From positions 1-37,236 of the forward strand of contig CAZKJW010000010.1 in assembly GCA_964553125.1 (NCBI GenBank): 37,236 bases of DNA. Reading direction: 5' to 3'. Of this stretch, positions 1 to 8,914 are shown in pieces. Source of the DNA: Aphodomonas sp964553125 (GTDB taxonomy: Bacteria > Bacillota > Clostridia > Christensenellales > Aristaeellaceae). The translations under genes were made by a program, and so were the position numbers. The notes under the pieces are model-generated. The model worked only from the letters and a program-made list of their open reading frames with translations. It made no database searches and was not told the origin of the DNA. Position 1 is the stretch's first letter, and each line of letters opens with the position of its first letter.

Positions 1-1652
1 GTGCCGCTCTGGACAATCTTTCCGTGATCGAGCACGAGAATATTGTCGGCGCGGCGGACGGTTTTCAGGCGGTGGGCAATCATGAGGATGGTCTTTTCGC
101 GCGTCAGCGCTTCGATTGCGGTGGTCAGCTCCTGCTCGCTTTCGGGGTCCACGTTGGCGGTGGCCTCGTCGAGGATGACGACGGGCGCGTCCTTCATGAT
201 CGCTCTGGCGATGGAAATCCGCTGCTTCTCGCCGCCGGAAAGGCTCGCTCCACCCTCGCCGACGACGGTTTCATAGCCGTCTGGCAGCGCCATGATGAAC
301 TCGTGGCAGCACGCCTTTTTCGCCGCGTCCACGACCTTCTCCATAGGCGCGTCCGGCTGGCCGAAGCGAATGTTGTTGGCAATGGTGTCCTGAAAGAGAT
401 AGACGTTCTGAAAGACGAAGCTGAAATTGCGCATCAGGCTGTCCATGCTGTATTCGTGCACGTCCGTGCCGCCAAGGCGCACGCAGCCCGTGTCCACATC
501 CCAGAACCGGGCGATGAGGTGGCACAGCGTCGTCTTGCCGCCGCCGGAGGGGCCGACAATGGCGGTGGTGGTCTTTTGCGGAATATGGACGGTCACGCCG
601 TCGATGATCCTGCGCCTGTCGTAGGAGAACGTCGCGTTCTCCACGTCGATGTCAAAGCGCTCGGGCGCAATGTCCCGGCCGCCAATGTTCATCGCGGGCA
701 TGTCCAGCACGAACTGCGCCTTGCCCACATACAGATCGACACTGCGCAAAAGCGCAGAATAATTGCCCGCCGTATCCAGCGCGCCGAAGAGGATGAACGC
801 CGCAATGATCATCACCACGGCGTTGAGAAGCTCCATCGTGCCGCCGAGATAAAACAGCACGGACGCAATGGCGACAGCCACGCCGATCAGCTTGGAAACA
901 AGGCTTTGCAGGAACATCACGGGCACGAAGGCCATTTCCGTCCGGATGCTGGCGGCGGTGTTTTCGTCAATGGCGGCGCTGAGCGCCCTGCTCTTTTCGC
1001 CGGCGAGGTTATAGGCACGGATTTCGGCAATGCCCTGAATATATTCCAGCACCTTCTCCACAAGCGCCCGGTCGGAAGCGTCCTTCTCCGGCGCAAGCGC
1101 CTTCGCTTTTTTCTGCAGGAGCGTGTTGACCGTGAAAAACAGCGCCGCGCCTGCGGCGGCAATTCCGCCGATGCGCAGATCAAAGCACAGAATCATGCTG
1201 ATCACCACGGCCGTGGTCAGAATGCCCTGCGTCACCATCATGACCACGCGGGCCGCAACGTCCGCCAGCACTTCCATGCTGTTGGTTGCAACGGATGTGA
1301 TATACCCCAGACTGTTCCGGTTGAAATAGCCCATGGGCAGGTATTTGAGATGCTCCGCAATTTCAATGCGCTTATCGGCGCAGGTTCCATAGCCCGCTTC
1401 GCACTGGAGCATGGTGGAGCGATAGTTGGCAAGCGCGTTTCCAGTCACGCTCAGCAGCATGACGCCGAAGGAAAGCAGAATGTGCGCCGCCGTCAGACTG
1501 CCGGTCAGCACGCCCTGCAATGTGACGGCAATCGCCGGGATTTTCATCGCCTCAAAGAGCGCTTTGAGCACGCCGAGAAAAATCGAGCGCATGAATTTTC
1601 CCTTGTTGGTCTCGCCGCTGAAATCAAAGAACCGTTTGAAAATCTGAATCAT
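1..1652 (-). CDS. ABC transporter, fused permease/ATPase half-transporter (3' end outside window)
   Basis: About 550 residues are visible and the C-terminal end is lost at the window edge. The N-terminal half has the hydrophobic segments of a type-I exporter membrane domain. The C-terminal half is a complete ATPase core: Walker A GPSGGGKTT, signature LSGGEKQR, Walker B VVILDEATA and the switch histidine in IAHRL. It should sit in the cytoplasmic membrane and pair with the product of the gene just upstream, because its ATG overlaps that gene's TGA in an ATGA junction, a sign of translational coupling. An AraC-type regulator followed by two such genes is an arrangement seen for siderophore or small-molecule transporters of the YbtP/YbtQ kind. 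That substrate is inferred from arrangement only; drug or peptide export is possible. Confidence 0.88.
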   Translation of the reverse strand, partial: MIQIFKRFFDFSGETNKGKFMRSIFLGVLKALFEAMKIPAIAVTLQGVLTGSLTAAHILLSFGVMLLSVTGNALANYRSTMLQCEAGYGTCADKRIEIAEHLKYLPMGYFNRNSLGYITSVATNSMEVLADVAARVVMMVTQGILTTAVVISMILCFDLRIGGIAAAGAALFFTVNTLLQKKAKALAPEKDASDRALVEKVLEYIQGIAEIRAYNLAGEKSRALSAAIDENTAASIRTEMAFVPVMFLQSLVSKLIGVAVAIASVLFYLGGTMELLNAVVMIIAAFILFGALDTAGNYSALLRSVDLYVGKAQFVLDMPAMNIGGRDIAPERFDIDVENATFSYDRRRIIDGVTVHIPQKTTTAIVGPSGGGKTTLCHLIARFWDVDTGCVRLGGTDVHEYSMDSLMRNFSFVFQNVYLFQDTIANNIRFGQPDAPMEKVVDAAKKACCHEFIMALPDGYETVVGEGGASLSGGEKQRISIARAIMKDAPVVILDEATANVDPESEQELTTAIEALTREKTILMIAHRLKTVRRADNILVLDHGKIVQSG

Positions 1653-3412
1653 GCCTGCGCACCTCCCTCCGCAGTGTCGCGCACCGCAATGTGAGAACGC
1701 CACATCCGGGCGTACAGCTCGTCGTTTTCCAGCAGCGCCTCATGCCTGCCGCCGGCGCGGATGCGCCCGTCCTCCACAACAAAAATCATGTCGCTGTTTG
1801 TAATGGTGGACAGCCTGTGCGCGATGACGATGAGCGTCCTGCCCTGCGTCAGCTTCGCCACGGAGGACTGGATGAGCGCTTCGCTCTCCGGATCGGTGAA
1901 TGCGGTGGTCTCGTCGAGGATGATGATCGGCGCGTTTTTCAGCATGGCGCGCACAATGGCGATGCGCTGCCGCTCGCCGCCGGAGAGGCGTCCGCCCGCG
2001 CCGCCAGCCACGGTCTGATAGCCGTTTTCAAGGCCCATGATGAACTCGTGGCAGCCGCATTGCTTTGCGGCTTCGATTACGGCCGCGTCCGCGGCGCTCG
2101 GGTCACCCATGCGGATATTCTCCATGACCGTCGTATCAAAAAGGAAATTATCCTGTGAAACATAGGCGATGCGCCGGTTATAGTCCTCATGGCTCATTTG
2201 GCGGATATCCACGCCGCCGAGGGCAATGCTGCCGCCGCGCACATCCCACAGCCCCGCGATGAGCTTTGCAATGGTAGATTTGCCGCTTCCGGAAGGGCCG
2301 ACCAGCGCGTTCACCGTTCCCTCCCGGATTTTCATGGAGACGCCGTGCAGGATTTCCTTATCGTGATAGCCGAAGGTCACGTTACGTAGTTCTATGTCGT
2401 TGGATGCAGGCAGCGCTTCGGATGCATCCGGGCGCGTCTGCTCCTCCTGCTCCAGAATGGCGGCGACCTCGCCGATGATCGTTCCCACCTTCGCCAGATC
2501 GTCGCCGTAGAACATGACGGTGATGAGGGAGGCCATGAGGCCGACGGAGAAAAGAATGACCTGAATGAACACGTTCGCCTCCAGCGTTCCCGCGCGGAAC
2601 AGCAGCCCGCCCACTGGAAGCACCGCGAGCATGGTGGCGGGGAAAATGGCCATCGCCAGACAGAAATAGAGATTGCACCACCGCATCCACTCGATATAGC
2701 ACGCCGCCCCTTCCTTTGCCGCCGTGACAAATTTATCGTAGGAGCTTTGCGCCTTGCCGAAGGCTTTGATGACCTCGATGCCGTTGATGTACTCCACCGC
2801 GGTATCGTTGAGCGCCTTGGTTTTGACCACGGTATTCTGATAGCTCTCGGCATAGCCGCGGGTCATCAGCGCATAGAAGCCAAAGCCAATGGGCGCCGTG
2901 ACCAGCACGGCCAGCGCCATGCGCCAGTCGTGGCAGAACAGATAGCCCAGCAGCCCGAGGGGCACGAGCAGGTTGGAGGTGAACTCCGGAACGATATGCG
3001 CCAGAGTGGTCTCAATGGAATCAATCCGCTCCACCAGCACGTTCTTCACCGAGCCGGAGGGCATGTCCAGCACCGTTCCCAGCGGCACGCGGGCGAGTTT
3101 TTCGCAGACCTGCCTGCGGATATTGCCCAGCACGGCGAACGTCGCCTTGTGGGAAAGGGTGGTAGAAACGCTGTGAAATCCGCAGCGCCCCGCCCACAGC
3201 GCCGCCATGATCAGGCAGTTTCGGCCGTATACGCTCAGCTCCCGGCAGCCCGCCAGAAGCTCGGCGATGATTTGCGCCATGACGAAATAGGGCGCAATGC
3301 CGCAGACGACGCCGCACAGCGCCGTGAGAACGCTGAGGATATACTGCGGGCGATAGCCCCCGGCAAAGTTCCAGATCCATGCCGCCGTCGAGGGGTTCTT
3401 TTTGCTGTTCAT
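1649..3412 (-). CDS. ABC transporter, fused permease/ATPase half-transporter
   Basis: A 587-residue protein with an N-terminal exporter-type membrane domain (about residues 1-310) and a C-terminal ATPase. The ATPase has Walker A GPSGSGKST, signature LSGGERQR, Walker B IIILDETTA and IAHRLST. The open frame extends 29 codons further upstream, but the ATG chosen here follows AGGAGG at ideal spacing and begins MNSKKNPST. The upstream extension would run into the regulator gene. The stop overlaps the start of the next ABC gene by four bases, so the two products probably form a heterodimer. The start lies only four bases after the AraC-type regulator gene, which puts all three in one transcript. 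The substrate is unknown; a metal-chelate or small-molecule transporter is a reasonable guess from context. Confidence 0.9.
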   Translation of the reverse strand: MNSKKNPSTAAWIWNFAGGYRPQYILSVLTALCGVVCGIAPYFVMAQIIAELLAGCRELSVYGRNCLIMAALWAGRCGFHSVSTTLSHKATFAVLGNIRRQVCEKLARVPLGTVLDMPSGSVKNVLVERIDSIETTLAHIVPEFTSNLLVPLGLLGYLFCHDWRMALAVLVTAPIGFGFYALMTRGYAESYQNTVVKTKALNDTAVEYINGIEVIKAFGKAQSSYDKFVTAAKEGAACYIEWMRWCNLYFCLAMAIFPATMLAVLPVGGLLFRAGTLEANVFIQVILFSVGLMASLITVMFYGDDLAKVGTIIGEVAAILEQEEQTRPDASEALPASNDIELRNVTFGYHDKEILHGVSMKIREGTVNALVGPSGSGKSTIAKLIAGLWDVRGGSIALGGVDIRQMSHEDYNRRIAYVSQDNFLFDTTVMENIRMGDPSAADAAVIEAAKQCGCHEFIMGLENGYQTVAGGAGGRLSGGERQRIAIVRAMLKNAPIIILDETTAFTDPESEALIQSSVAKLTQGRTLIVIAHRLSTITNSDMIFVVEDGRIRAGGRHEALLENDELYARMWRSHIAVRDTAEGGAQA

Positions 3413-3416
3413 GCTG

Positions 3417-4394
3417 TTACCTCCTGTCGCGGCGATACCGGGCGGGGGTCGTTCCAAAGACCCCTTTGAATGCCGCCGCAAATTTGCTTGGATTGTCATA
3501 GCCCACGCCGGCCGCGATCTCGATAATCCGCTTCCTGCGGTCCGTCACCAGCATGGACGCCGCCACGTTCATCTTGTGGCTGCGGATGTAGCTGTAAAGC
3601 GGCATACCGTAAACGCCCTTGAAGCCGTTTTTGAGCATCCCGACGCTGATGTCCACTTCTCTTGCCAGCGCCTCAGCGGTGTAATTCACGGCAAGGTTTT
3701 CCGTCATCAGCCGGTGGGCGGCCTTGATTTTCTCAATCTGTCCGGAATAAAAATACGGCCGCTCGTCCCTGTAATCCGATAATTCCAGCGCGCCCAAGAA
3801 CACGAGCAGCTCCATCACCTTGATGCGAAAATAATCCATGCGGATTCTCGCTGGGACGTTGTAAAGCTCCGAGAAGATATGCTCGATGGAGCTGTTCTGC
3901 CGCAGGATATAGACCCCGTCCGAGCCGCAGAATTTCTCCGCCAGCGCGGAAATATCCACCGCAATCGCGGGCATGGCATTCCGCACGGCGGTTTCCGCCT
4001 CGTCCAGAAAAAAGCCGATGGTCAGCCCGTGATAATGCGACACCGAAAAATCCACGCGCCCGCTGTGATGAACGCGCCGGTCGATGCGCATGTCGCCGGC
4101 GGCAATGTAGTAGCGCTTGCCCTGCCCCGTGCTCTGCTCGATGCGTCCCTCCCGGCAATGGTCCACGCAGAACATCCGCGCCGCGCTGGCGAACCGGCTG
4201 GTACAGCGCGCCATGTGGAAATCGTTGTACATGAGATAGACTCCGTCAAAGACGCGGTAAATGGTCATCAGCCCGTCGCCGTTTTCATCCCTCATCCGCA
4301 GAACCTTGCATTCCTCCGTCTCCACTACTTCTTCCAGATTGTCGCCCATGTCCGCCACGCGGAACATGGCCCACGGATCCAAATCGCGCGCCAA
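3417..4394 (-). CDS. AraC-family transcriptional regulator
   Basis: A 325-residue protein. The last 90 residues or so form the double helix-turn-helix of AraC/XylS proteins: first helix region AEALAREVDISVGMLKNGFK, second region IIEIAAGVGYDNPSKFAAAF, then the usual FGTTPARYRR end. The N-terminal 220 residues are a sensor domain of no clear type. A TTG start is preferred: it has AAGGAGG seven bases upstream, whereas the nearby ATG (4397-4399) is out of frame and only two bases from that site. The gene is followed at once by two ABC half-transporter genes and probably controls them in response to the transported compound, as PchR/YbtA-like regulators do for siderophore systems. The ligand is not deducible. 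Confidence 0.88.
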   Translation of the reverse strand: MARDLDPWAMFRVADMGDNLEEVVETEECKVLRMRDENGDGLMTIYRVFDGVYLMYNDFHMARCTSRFASAARMFCVDHCREGRIEQSTGQGKRYYIAAGDMRIDRRVHHSGRVDFSVSHYHGLTIGFFLDEAETAVRNAMPAIAVDISALAEKFCGSDGVYILRQNSSIEHIFSELYNVPARIRMDYFRIKVMELLVFLGALELSDYRDERPYFYSGQIEKIKAAHRLMTENLAVNYTAEALAREVDISVGMLKNGFKGVYGMPLYSYIRSHKMNVAASMLVTDRRKRIIEIAAGVGYDNPSKFAAAFKGVFGTTPARYRRDRR

Positions 4395-4414
4395 TCCATC
4401 GCCTCCTTATTCGA

Positions 4415-4430
4415 GTTAAAGCATATTAAC
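4415..4430. promoter_or_regulatory. Possible operator dyad upstream of the AraC-type gene
   Basis: GTTAAAGCATATTAAC carries inverted arms GTTAA/TTAAC around a six-base spacer and ends about 20 bases before the regulator's start codon. It lies where an autoregulatory site would be expected. No convincing -35/-10 pair could be assigned here, so this is only a candidate. Confidence 0.3.
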
Positions 4431-4438
4431 CGCAGAAC

Positions 4439-4474
4439 AAAAAAAGAAAGCCGTGCCGCGCGGCTTTCTTTTTT
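4439..4474. terminator. Bidirectional intrinsic terminator
   Basis: A perfect 10-bp stem AAGAAAGCCG/CGGCTTTCTT with a 7-base loop. It is flanked by A-runs on the left and T-runs on the right, so either strand gives a hairpin followed by U residues. It acts as a second stop for leftward transcription from mfd, ahead of the AraC-type gene. Confidence 0.75.
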
Positions 4475-4586
4475 GATATCATTTTCCGGCTCCGGTTTCT
4501 ACTCTGTTCTGCTTTTTCTGCTCCATTTGAAAAAGCAAATTTTCTTCTTTATCGCCCGTTTGACTGGACGAGGCCTTTGTTTTTTT

Positions 4587-4599
4587 CGCGCTATGCGCG
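4587..4599. repeat. Short GC palindrome between mfd terminators
   Basis: CGCGCTATGCGCG, flanked by T-runs on both sides. It resembles the intergenic palindrome GGCGCGTATGCGCGCC at 34848-34863 in having a GC-rich stem around TATG. No function can be assigned. Confidence 0.35.
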
Positions 4600-4623
4600 C
4601 GGTTTTTCAGCCGCAGACCATGC

Positions 4624-4652
4624 AAAAGCGCCGGAGACGACGTCCCCGGCGC
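4624..4652 (-). terminator. Intrinsic terminator of mfd
   Basis: On the minus strand, eight bases after the mfd stop, GCGCCGG pairs with CCGGCGC. The stem continues through a G-U pair and GAC/GTC to a three-base loop and is followed by TTTT. This is the primary stop of the purR-pth-mfd transcript. Confidence 0.75.
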
Positions 4653-4659
4653 AGCGGAT

Positions 4660-7600
4660 TCATGCGCGCATTGCACGCGTAACCTTTCCCATCACCCGCA
4701 CGGCCTCTTTCAGAAGCGGCTCGGGCTTCATCCCCGGCGCGCGCAGAATGAGGCATACAGGCGTTTTGGGCGTAAACGTGAGACGGTTGTCCGCGGCGAC
4801 AATCGCCGCAAAGAGCTTGCGCATGTCGGGCTTTGCCGACGGCGCGAAGCGCATCCGCACCTGCCCCGGCGTATGGCTCACCAGATCGATGCCGATTGCG
4901 TTGCAGCAGGTTTTCAGCTGCGCAATATCCAGCAGCAGATCGACCTGCGGCGGCGGATCGCCGTAGCGGTCGATGATCTCCTCCAGCATATCCTCGCGCT
5001 CCTCGTCCGTCTGCACGGTGGCAATGCGGCGATACAGCTCGATGCGCTGCGCGTCGCCCGGCACATACTGCGCCGGAAGGAACGCATCCACCGGATACTC
5101 CACGCGCGTCTCCTGCGCGCCTTCCACCGTCTCGCCCAACTCGCCGCGCATTTCGCGCACCGTTTCTTCCATGAGCTTGCAGTACATATCATAGCCCACG
5201 GCAGAAAGAAAGCCGTGCTGCTCCGCGCCGAGCACGTTGCCCGCGCCGCGGATTTCCAGATCGCGCATGGCGATGCGGAACCCGCTGCCGAAGCTGGTAA
5301 ACTCGCGCAGCGCGCGCAGCCGCTTTTCGGCCGTTTCCGAAAGCGCCTTATCCGGCGGCACGGTGAAATAGGCGTAGGCGAGCCGGTTCGAGCGCCCGAC
5401 ACGGCCGCGCAGCTGATACAGCTGCGAAAGCCCGAAATGATCGGCCTCACAGACGATCATCGTGTTGCAGTTTGGAATATCCAGCCCCGATTCAATGATC
5501 GTCGTACACAGCAGCACGTCGAACTTGCCCTCGTAAAAATCGACCATCGTGTCTTCCAGCGCGTGCTCGCGCATCTGCCCGTGCCCCACGCCGATGCGCG
5601 CCTCCGGCACGAGCGTGTGCAGCTTCTCATAAAACAGGTCGATTTTATCGACGTGGTTATACAGCACGTACGCCTGCCCGCCGCGCTGCAGCTCGCGCAG
5701 AATGGCGTCGCGCACAAGCCCCTCGGAATATTCCACCACGTATGTCTGCACCGGGAAGCGCTCCTCGGGCGGCGTTTCCAGCAGGCTCATATCGCGGATG
5801 CCGACCATCGACATGTGCAGCGTGCGCGGAATGGGCGTCGCCGAAAGGGTGAGCACGTCCACGTTCTTGCGGATGTTCTTGATTGTCTCCTTGTGCTGCA
5901 CGCCGAAGCGCTGCTCCTCGTCGATGATGAGCAGCCCCAGATCCTTAAACTTCACCTGCTTGCCCAGCAGCCTGTGCGTGCCGACGATCAGGTCAATTTC
6001 GCCCGTTTCCAGCTTGCGCATGGTTTCGGCCTGCTCCTGCGGCGTACGGAAGCGGCTGAGCATTTCAAAGCGCACAGGAAAGCCGTCAAACCTGCGCTTG
6101 ATGGTGTTATAGTGCTGCTGCGCAAGAACGGTCGTCGGCACAAGAATCGCCGCCTGCTTCCCGTCGGCGACGCATTTGAATGCGGCGCGGAGCGCCACCT
6201 CCGTCTTTCCGTAGCCCACGTCGCCGCACAGCAGCCTATCCATTGCGGTCGGGGCTTCCATGTCCTTTTTGATGTCCTCCACGGCCTGCAGCTGGTCGGG
6301 TGTTTCCTCAAAGGGGAAATTGTCCTCAAACTGGCGCTGCCATTCGCCGTCGGGGCTGAACGCGTAGCCCTGCTGCTCCTTGCGCTCGGCGTAGAGTTTC
6401 ACCAGATCGAACGCCATTTTTTTAATGGCGGCCTTGGTTTTCTGTTTCTGCTTCTGCCACTCGTTCCCGCCGAGACGGTTGATCTTCGGCGGCGCGCCGT
6501 CGCCCCCGATAAACTTCTGCACCCGATCCATCTGATCCGTCGGCACATACAGCTTATCGTTGCCCTGATACTGGATATACAGATAATCGCGCCAGAGTCC
6601 CTCGCTCTGCAGGCGCACCGTTCCGCGATACACGCCCACGCCGTGCGTCTCATGCACGACATAATCGCCCACGCTCAGTTCCGTAAACGCTTCGATGCGC
6701 TCGCCCGCCGTCCTGCGCGCGCGCCGCTTTTTGTAGGCCGCGCCGTACAGGTCTGCGTCCGCGATCAGCGCGAACTTTCTCTCAGCGCAGATGAACCCGT
6801 GCGAGAGCGAAAACGGATAGACGACCGCCTCGCCCGGCGCAAGCGCCGTCTCCCCGGATTCGTCCAGCCGTGCGGAAACGCCAAGCTCCGTCAGCGTTTT
6901 GAGAAGCCGCTCGCCCCTCGCCGCGCCGCCGGACAGCAGCGCCACGCGCCAGCCGTCCTTCTTCCAGCCGTCCACGTCGCGCCGAAGCTCGGCGAACTGG
7001 TTCTGATACGCAGTCGCGCCCACGCCGTCCATCTTGACGATCTTCTCGGGGTGCAGGCCGCCCGTCGTGCGCAGGAACGTCGAAAGCAGCACGGCGCCGC
7101 GCTTTGTCAGCCGCGCAAACAGCTCCGCGCTGTCCATCAAAAGCGTCGCCTGTTCCGGAAGCGCTTCGCGCTGCTCCAGCGCCGTCTTGAACGCCTCGGC
7201 AAACTCGAAAGAGCGGTTGTCGCACGTTTCGCGCAGCTTGTCCGGCTCGTCCATGAAAACAATCGGCCGGCGCATCCAGTCCAGCACCGTGCATGTCTGC
7301 GGATACAGCAGCGGCACGAACGCTTCCATATTTGGGAAGCAGCCGCCGGAGAGCAGCATCTCCGCGTCGCGCCGCGTGCGTGCGGCGAGCTTTTCCTCCG
7401 CAGAGCCGGGCCGCGCCGCGCCAAGCAGCTTTTTGCCCGTGTCGTCCACGTCGGAGAACAGCTCATCAAACGACGTCTCCGTCTTTGCGGCGGGGCGCTT
7501 GAGCGCCTCGTCGAGCGCGTGCAGCAGCCGCGCGGCGGCCTCGCCCGCATCGCCCTCGTCCACAAACGTCAATTCCGCCGCCGGGCTGAGCGTCGTCTCC

Positions 7601-8253
7601 TGCATGTTTTCCAAAGAGCGCTGCGTCTGCGCGTCGAAGCTGCGGATGGAGTCAATCTCGTCGTCGAACCATTCCACGCGGACGGGCGAAGTCAGATTCG
7701 GCGCGAACACATCGAGGATTCCGCCGCGCACGGCGAACTCGCCGCGTCCCTCCACCTTCTCCACACGCGAATAGCCGGCCCGCGCCAGATGCGCGCACAC
7801 CGCGTCAATATCCGCGCGCGCGCCCACGCGCAGCTGCGTGGCCAGCGTCAGCGCGCCCTGCGGCGGCATCAGCCGGTGCTGAAGCGATTCAATGGAAGTC
7901 ACCACCGCGCGCGCCCTGCGGCTCGCCACGGCAAAAAGCACCTCCACGCGGCGATACAGCACATCGCGGCTTGCCGCCGAAACATTGAAAAGCGACGTCT
8001 CCCGCGCGGGCAGCAGATATACGCCGTCGCCCAGAAATTGCAGCAGGTCGTCGTAGCAGCGCGCCGCCTGCGCTTCTGTGGACACGACAAAAAGCGCCGG
8101 CCGTCCGGTTTCCCGGACAAGCGCCGCCGCCAGCAAAGTCTTCTGTGATTCGGCCATTCCAAAGGCCGTTACGGTCTGATCCCCACGCACGCCGTCCGCC
8201 AGCTCCTCATAGGGCTGCCAGCCGTGCAGCGGTTCAAAGAAGAAATCCCTCAC
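4660..8253 (-). CDS. mfd: Transcription-repair coupling factor Mfd
   Basis: At 1197 residues this is a full-length Mfd, the ATP-driven translocase that pushes stalled RNA polymerase off DNA lesions and recruits nucleotide-excision repair. The N-terminal third is UvrB-like. A CarD-like RNA-polymerase-interaction domain follows at about residues 525-595 (LSVGDYVVHETHGVGVY). The RecG-type helicase core has Walker A GDVGYGKTE near residue 676, the DEEQ box near 779 and LSATPIPRTL. The translocation segment QLRGRVGRS and the C-terminal UvrA-binding regulatory domain are present. It starts with GTG in a GTGA overlap with the pth stop, preceded by AAGGAGGAG, so it is coupled to pth. The pth-mfd pair is a conserved Bacillota arrangement. 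Confidence 0.97.
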   Translation of the reverse strand: MRDFFFEPLHGWQPYEELADGVRGDQTVTAFGMAESQKTLLAAALVRETGRPALFVVSTEAQAARCYDDLLQFLGDGVYLLPARETSLFNVSAASRDVLYRRVEVLFAVASRRARAVVTSIESLQHRLMPPQGALTLATQLRVGARADIDAVCAHLARAGYSRVEKVEGRGEFAVRGGILDVFAPNLTSPVRVEWFDDEIDSIRSFDAQTQRSLENMQETTLSPAAELTFVDEGDAGEAAARLLHALDEALKRPAAKTETSFDELFSDVDDTGKKLLGAARPGSAEEKLAARTRRDAEMLLSGGCFPNMEAFVPLLYPQTCTVLDWMRRPIVFMDEPDKLRETCDNRSFEFAEAFKTALEQREALPEQATLLMDSAELFARLTKRGAVLLSTFLRTTGGLHPEKIVKMDGVGATAYQNQFAELRRDVDGWKKDGWRVALLSGGAARGERLLKTLTELGVSARLDESGETALAPGEAVVYPFSLSHGFICAERKFALIADADLYGAAYKKRRARRTAGERIEAFTELSVGDYVVHETHGVGVYRGTVRLQSEGLWRDYLYIQYQGNDKLYVPTDQMDRVQKFIGGDGAPPKINRLGGNEWQKQKQKTKAAIKKMAFDLVKLYAERKEQQGYAFSPDGEWQRQFEDNFPFEETPDQLQAVEDIKKDMEAPTAMDRLLCGDVGYGKTEVALRAAFKCVADGKQAAILVPTTVLAQQHYNTIKRRFDGFPVRFEMLSRFRTPQEQAETMRKLETGEIDLIVGTHRLLGKQVKFKDLGLLIIDEEQRFGVQHKETIKNIRKNVDVLTLSATPIPRTLHMSMVGIRDMSLLETPPEERFPVQTYVVEYSEGLVRDAILRELQRGGQAYVLYNHVDKIDLFYEKLHTLVPEARIGVGHGQMREHALEDTMVDFYEGKFDVLLCTTIIESGLDIPNCNTMIVCEADHFGLSQLYQLRGRVGRSNRLAYAYFTVPPDKALSETAEKRLRALREFTSFGSGFRIAMRDLEIRGAGNVLGAEQHGFLSAVGYDMYCKLMEETVREMRGELGETVEGAQETRVEYPVDAFLPAQYVPGDAQRIELYRRIATVQTDEEREDMLEEIIDRYGDPPPQVDLLLDIAQLKTCCNAIGIDLVSHTPGQVRMRFAPSAKPDMRKLFAAIVAADNRLTFTPKTPVCLILRAPGMKPEPLLKEAVRVMGKVTRAMRA

Positions 8254-8858
8254 AACTCCTCCTTCTCCGGCTCCTTTGCTTTTTTCGGTTTGCGGTTATA
8301 TTTCTGCATCGCGGCCTCGCATCCTTCTTTTGCAATGCAAAGAAGCGCGTCAGCCGCCGCCGTGTATGCCTCGAACGCATCCTTGCGCTCCTGCTCGCTG
8401 CGATAGCCCGCCAGCACCCAGTCGGCCAGATCCCAGCCCTCCGGCTGTCTGCCGATGCCCACGCGCACGCGCGGAAAATCCTCGCGGCCCAGAAGTCCGA
8501 TGACGGATTTCATGCCGTTGTGCGTGCCGGGCGAGCCAGACGGGCGCACGCGCAGCGCGCCCACAGGCAGATCGCAGTCGTCATACACGAGCGCAAGCCC
8601 GTCCGCTTTGGGCTTATACCACTGCACGAGCGGCGCTACGCTCTCGCCGCTCAGGTTCATAAACGTCTGCGGGCGCGCCAGAACGATCTTCATCCCGCCG
8701 TATGTTCCCTCGCCTACCTCCGCGCGGAAGCGGTGACGGTTCATGCGGATTCCCAGCTTCTGCGCAAGAATCTCCACCACGTCGAAGCCGACGTTGTGCC
8801 TCGTATGCTTATACTGTTCGCCCGGATTCCCCAGCCCGACGATCAGGAATGTTTCCAT
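8250..8858 (-). CDS. pth: Peptidyl-tRNA hydrolase
   Basis: A 202-residue cytoplasmic esterase that frees tRNA from peptidyl-tRNA dropped by ribosomes. It has the family signatures GLGNPG near the N-terminus, TRHNVGF with the catalytic histidine at residue 21, TFMNLSGESV, and DDCDLPVGALRVRPSGSPGTHNG with the conserved aspartate and asparagine. A lysine- and glutamate-rich tail of about 15 residues extends past the usual fold. The stop overlaps the mfd start by four bases. The gene follows purR after 56 bases and was probably transcribed with it. Confidence 0.96.
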   Translation of the reverse strand: METFLIVGLGNPGEQYKHTRHNVGFDVVEILAQKLGIRMNRHRFRAEVGEGTYGGMKIVLARPQTFMNLSGESVAPLVQWYKPKADGLALVYDDCDLPVGALRVRPSGSPGTHNGMKSVIGLLGREDFPRVRVGIGRQPEGWDLADWVLAGYRSEQERKDAFEAYTAAADALLCIAKEGCEAAMQKYNRKPKKAKEPEKEEL

Positions 8859-8890
8859 TTATATATGCAGCCTTTCGGGTTTTATTTTTT

Positions 8891-8905
8891 CCGCGCCCTG
8901 CGCGG
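8891..8905. repeat. Dispersed intergenic palindrome CCGCGCCCTGCGCGG (copy 1)
   Basis: A six-base stem around CCT between purR and pth. The same 15 bases recur at 12069-12083 and 32942-32956, in each case between genes. On the transcribed minus strand the hairpin is followed by A residues, so it is not a standard terminator. Confidence 0.55.
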
Positions 8906-8914
8906 AGAAAACGG

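Noticed and set aside
24..1694. 556-residue open frame opposite the first ABC gene
   Set aside because: Mirror of a clear ABC transporter with all ATPase motifs on the other strand.
4873..8148. 1091-residue open frame on the plus strand opposite mfd
   Set aside because: It is a shadow of mfd caused by high GC: composition is rich in H, R, A and Q with no recognisable domain, while the opposite frame is a complete Mfd.
8859..8914. Terminator between purR and pth
   Set aside because: The palindrome there is followed by A residues on the transcribed strand, so it should not stop transcription; purR, pth and mfd may be one unit.
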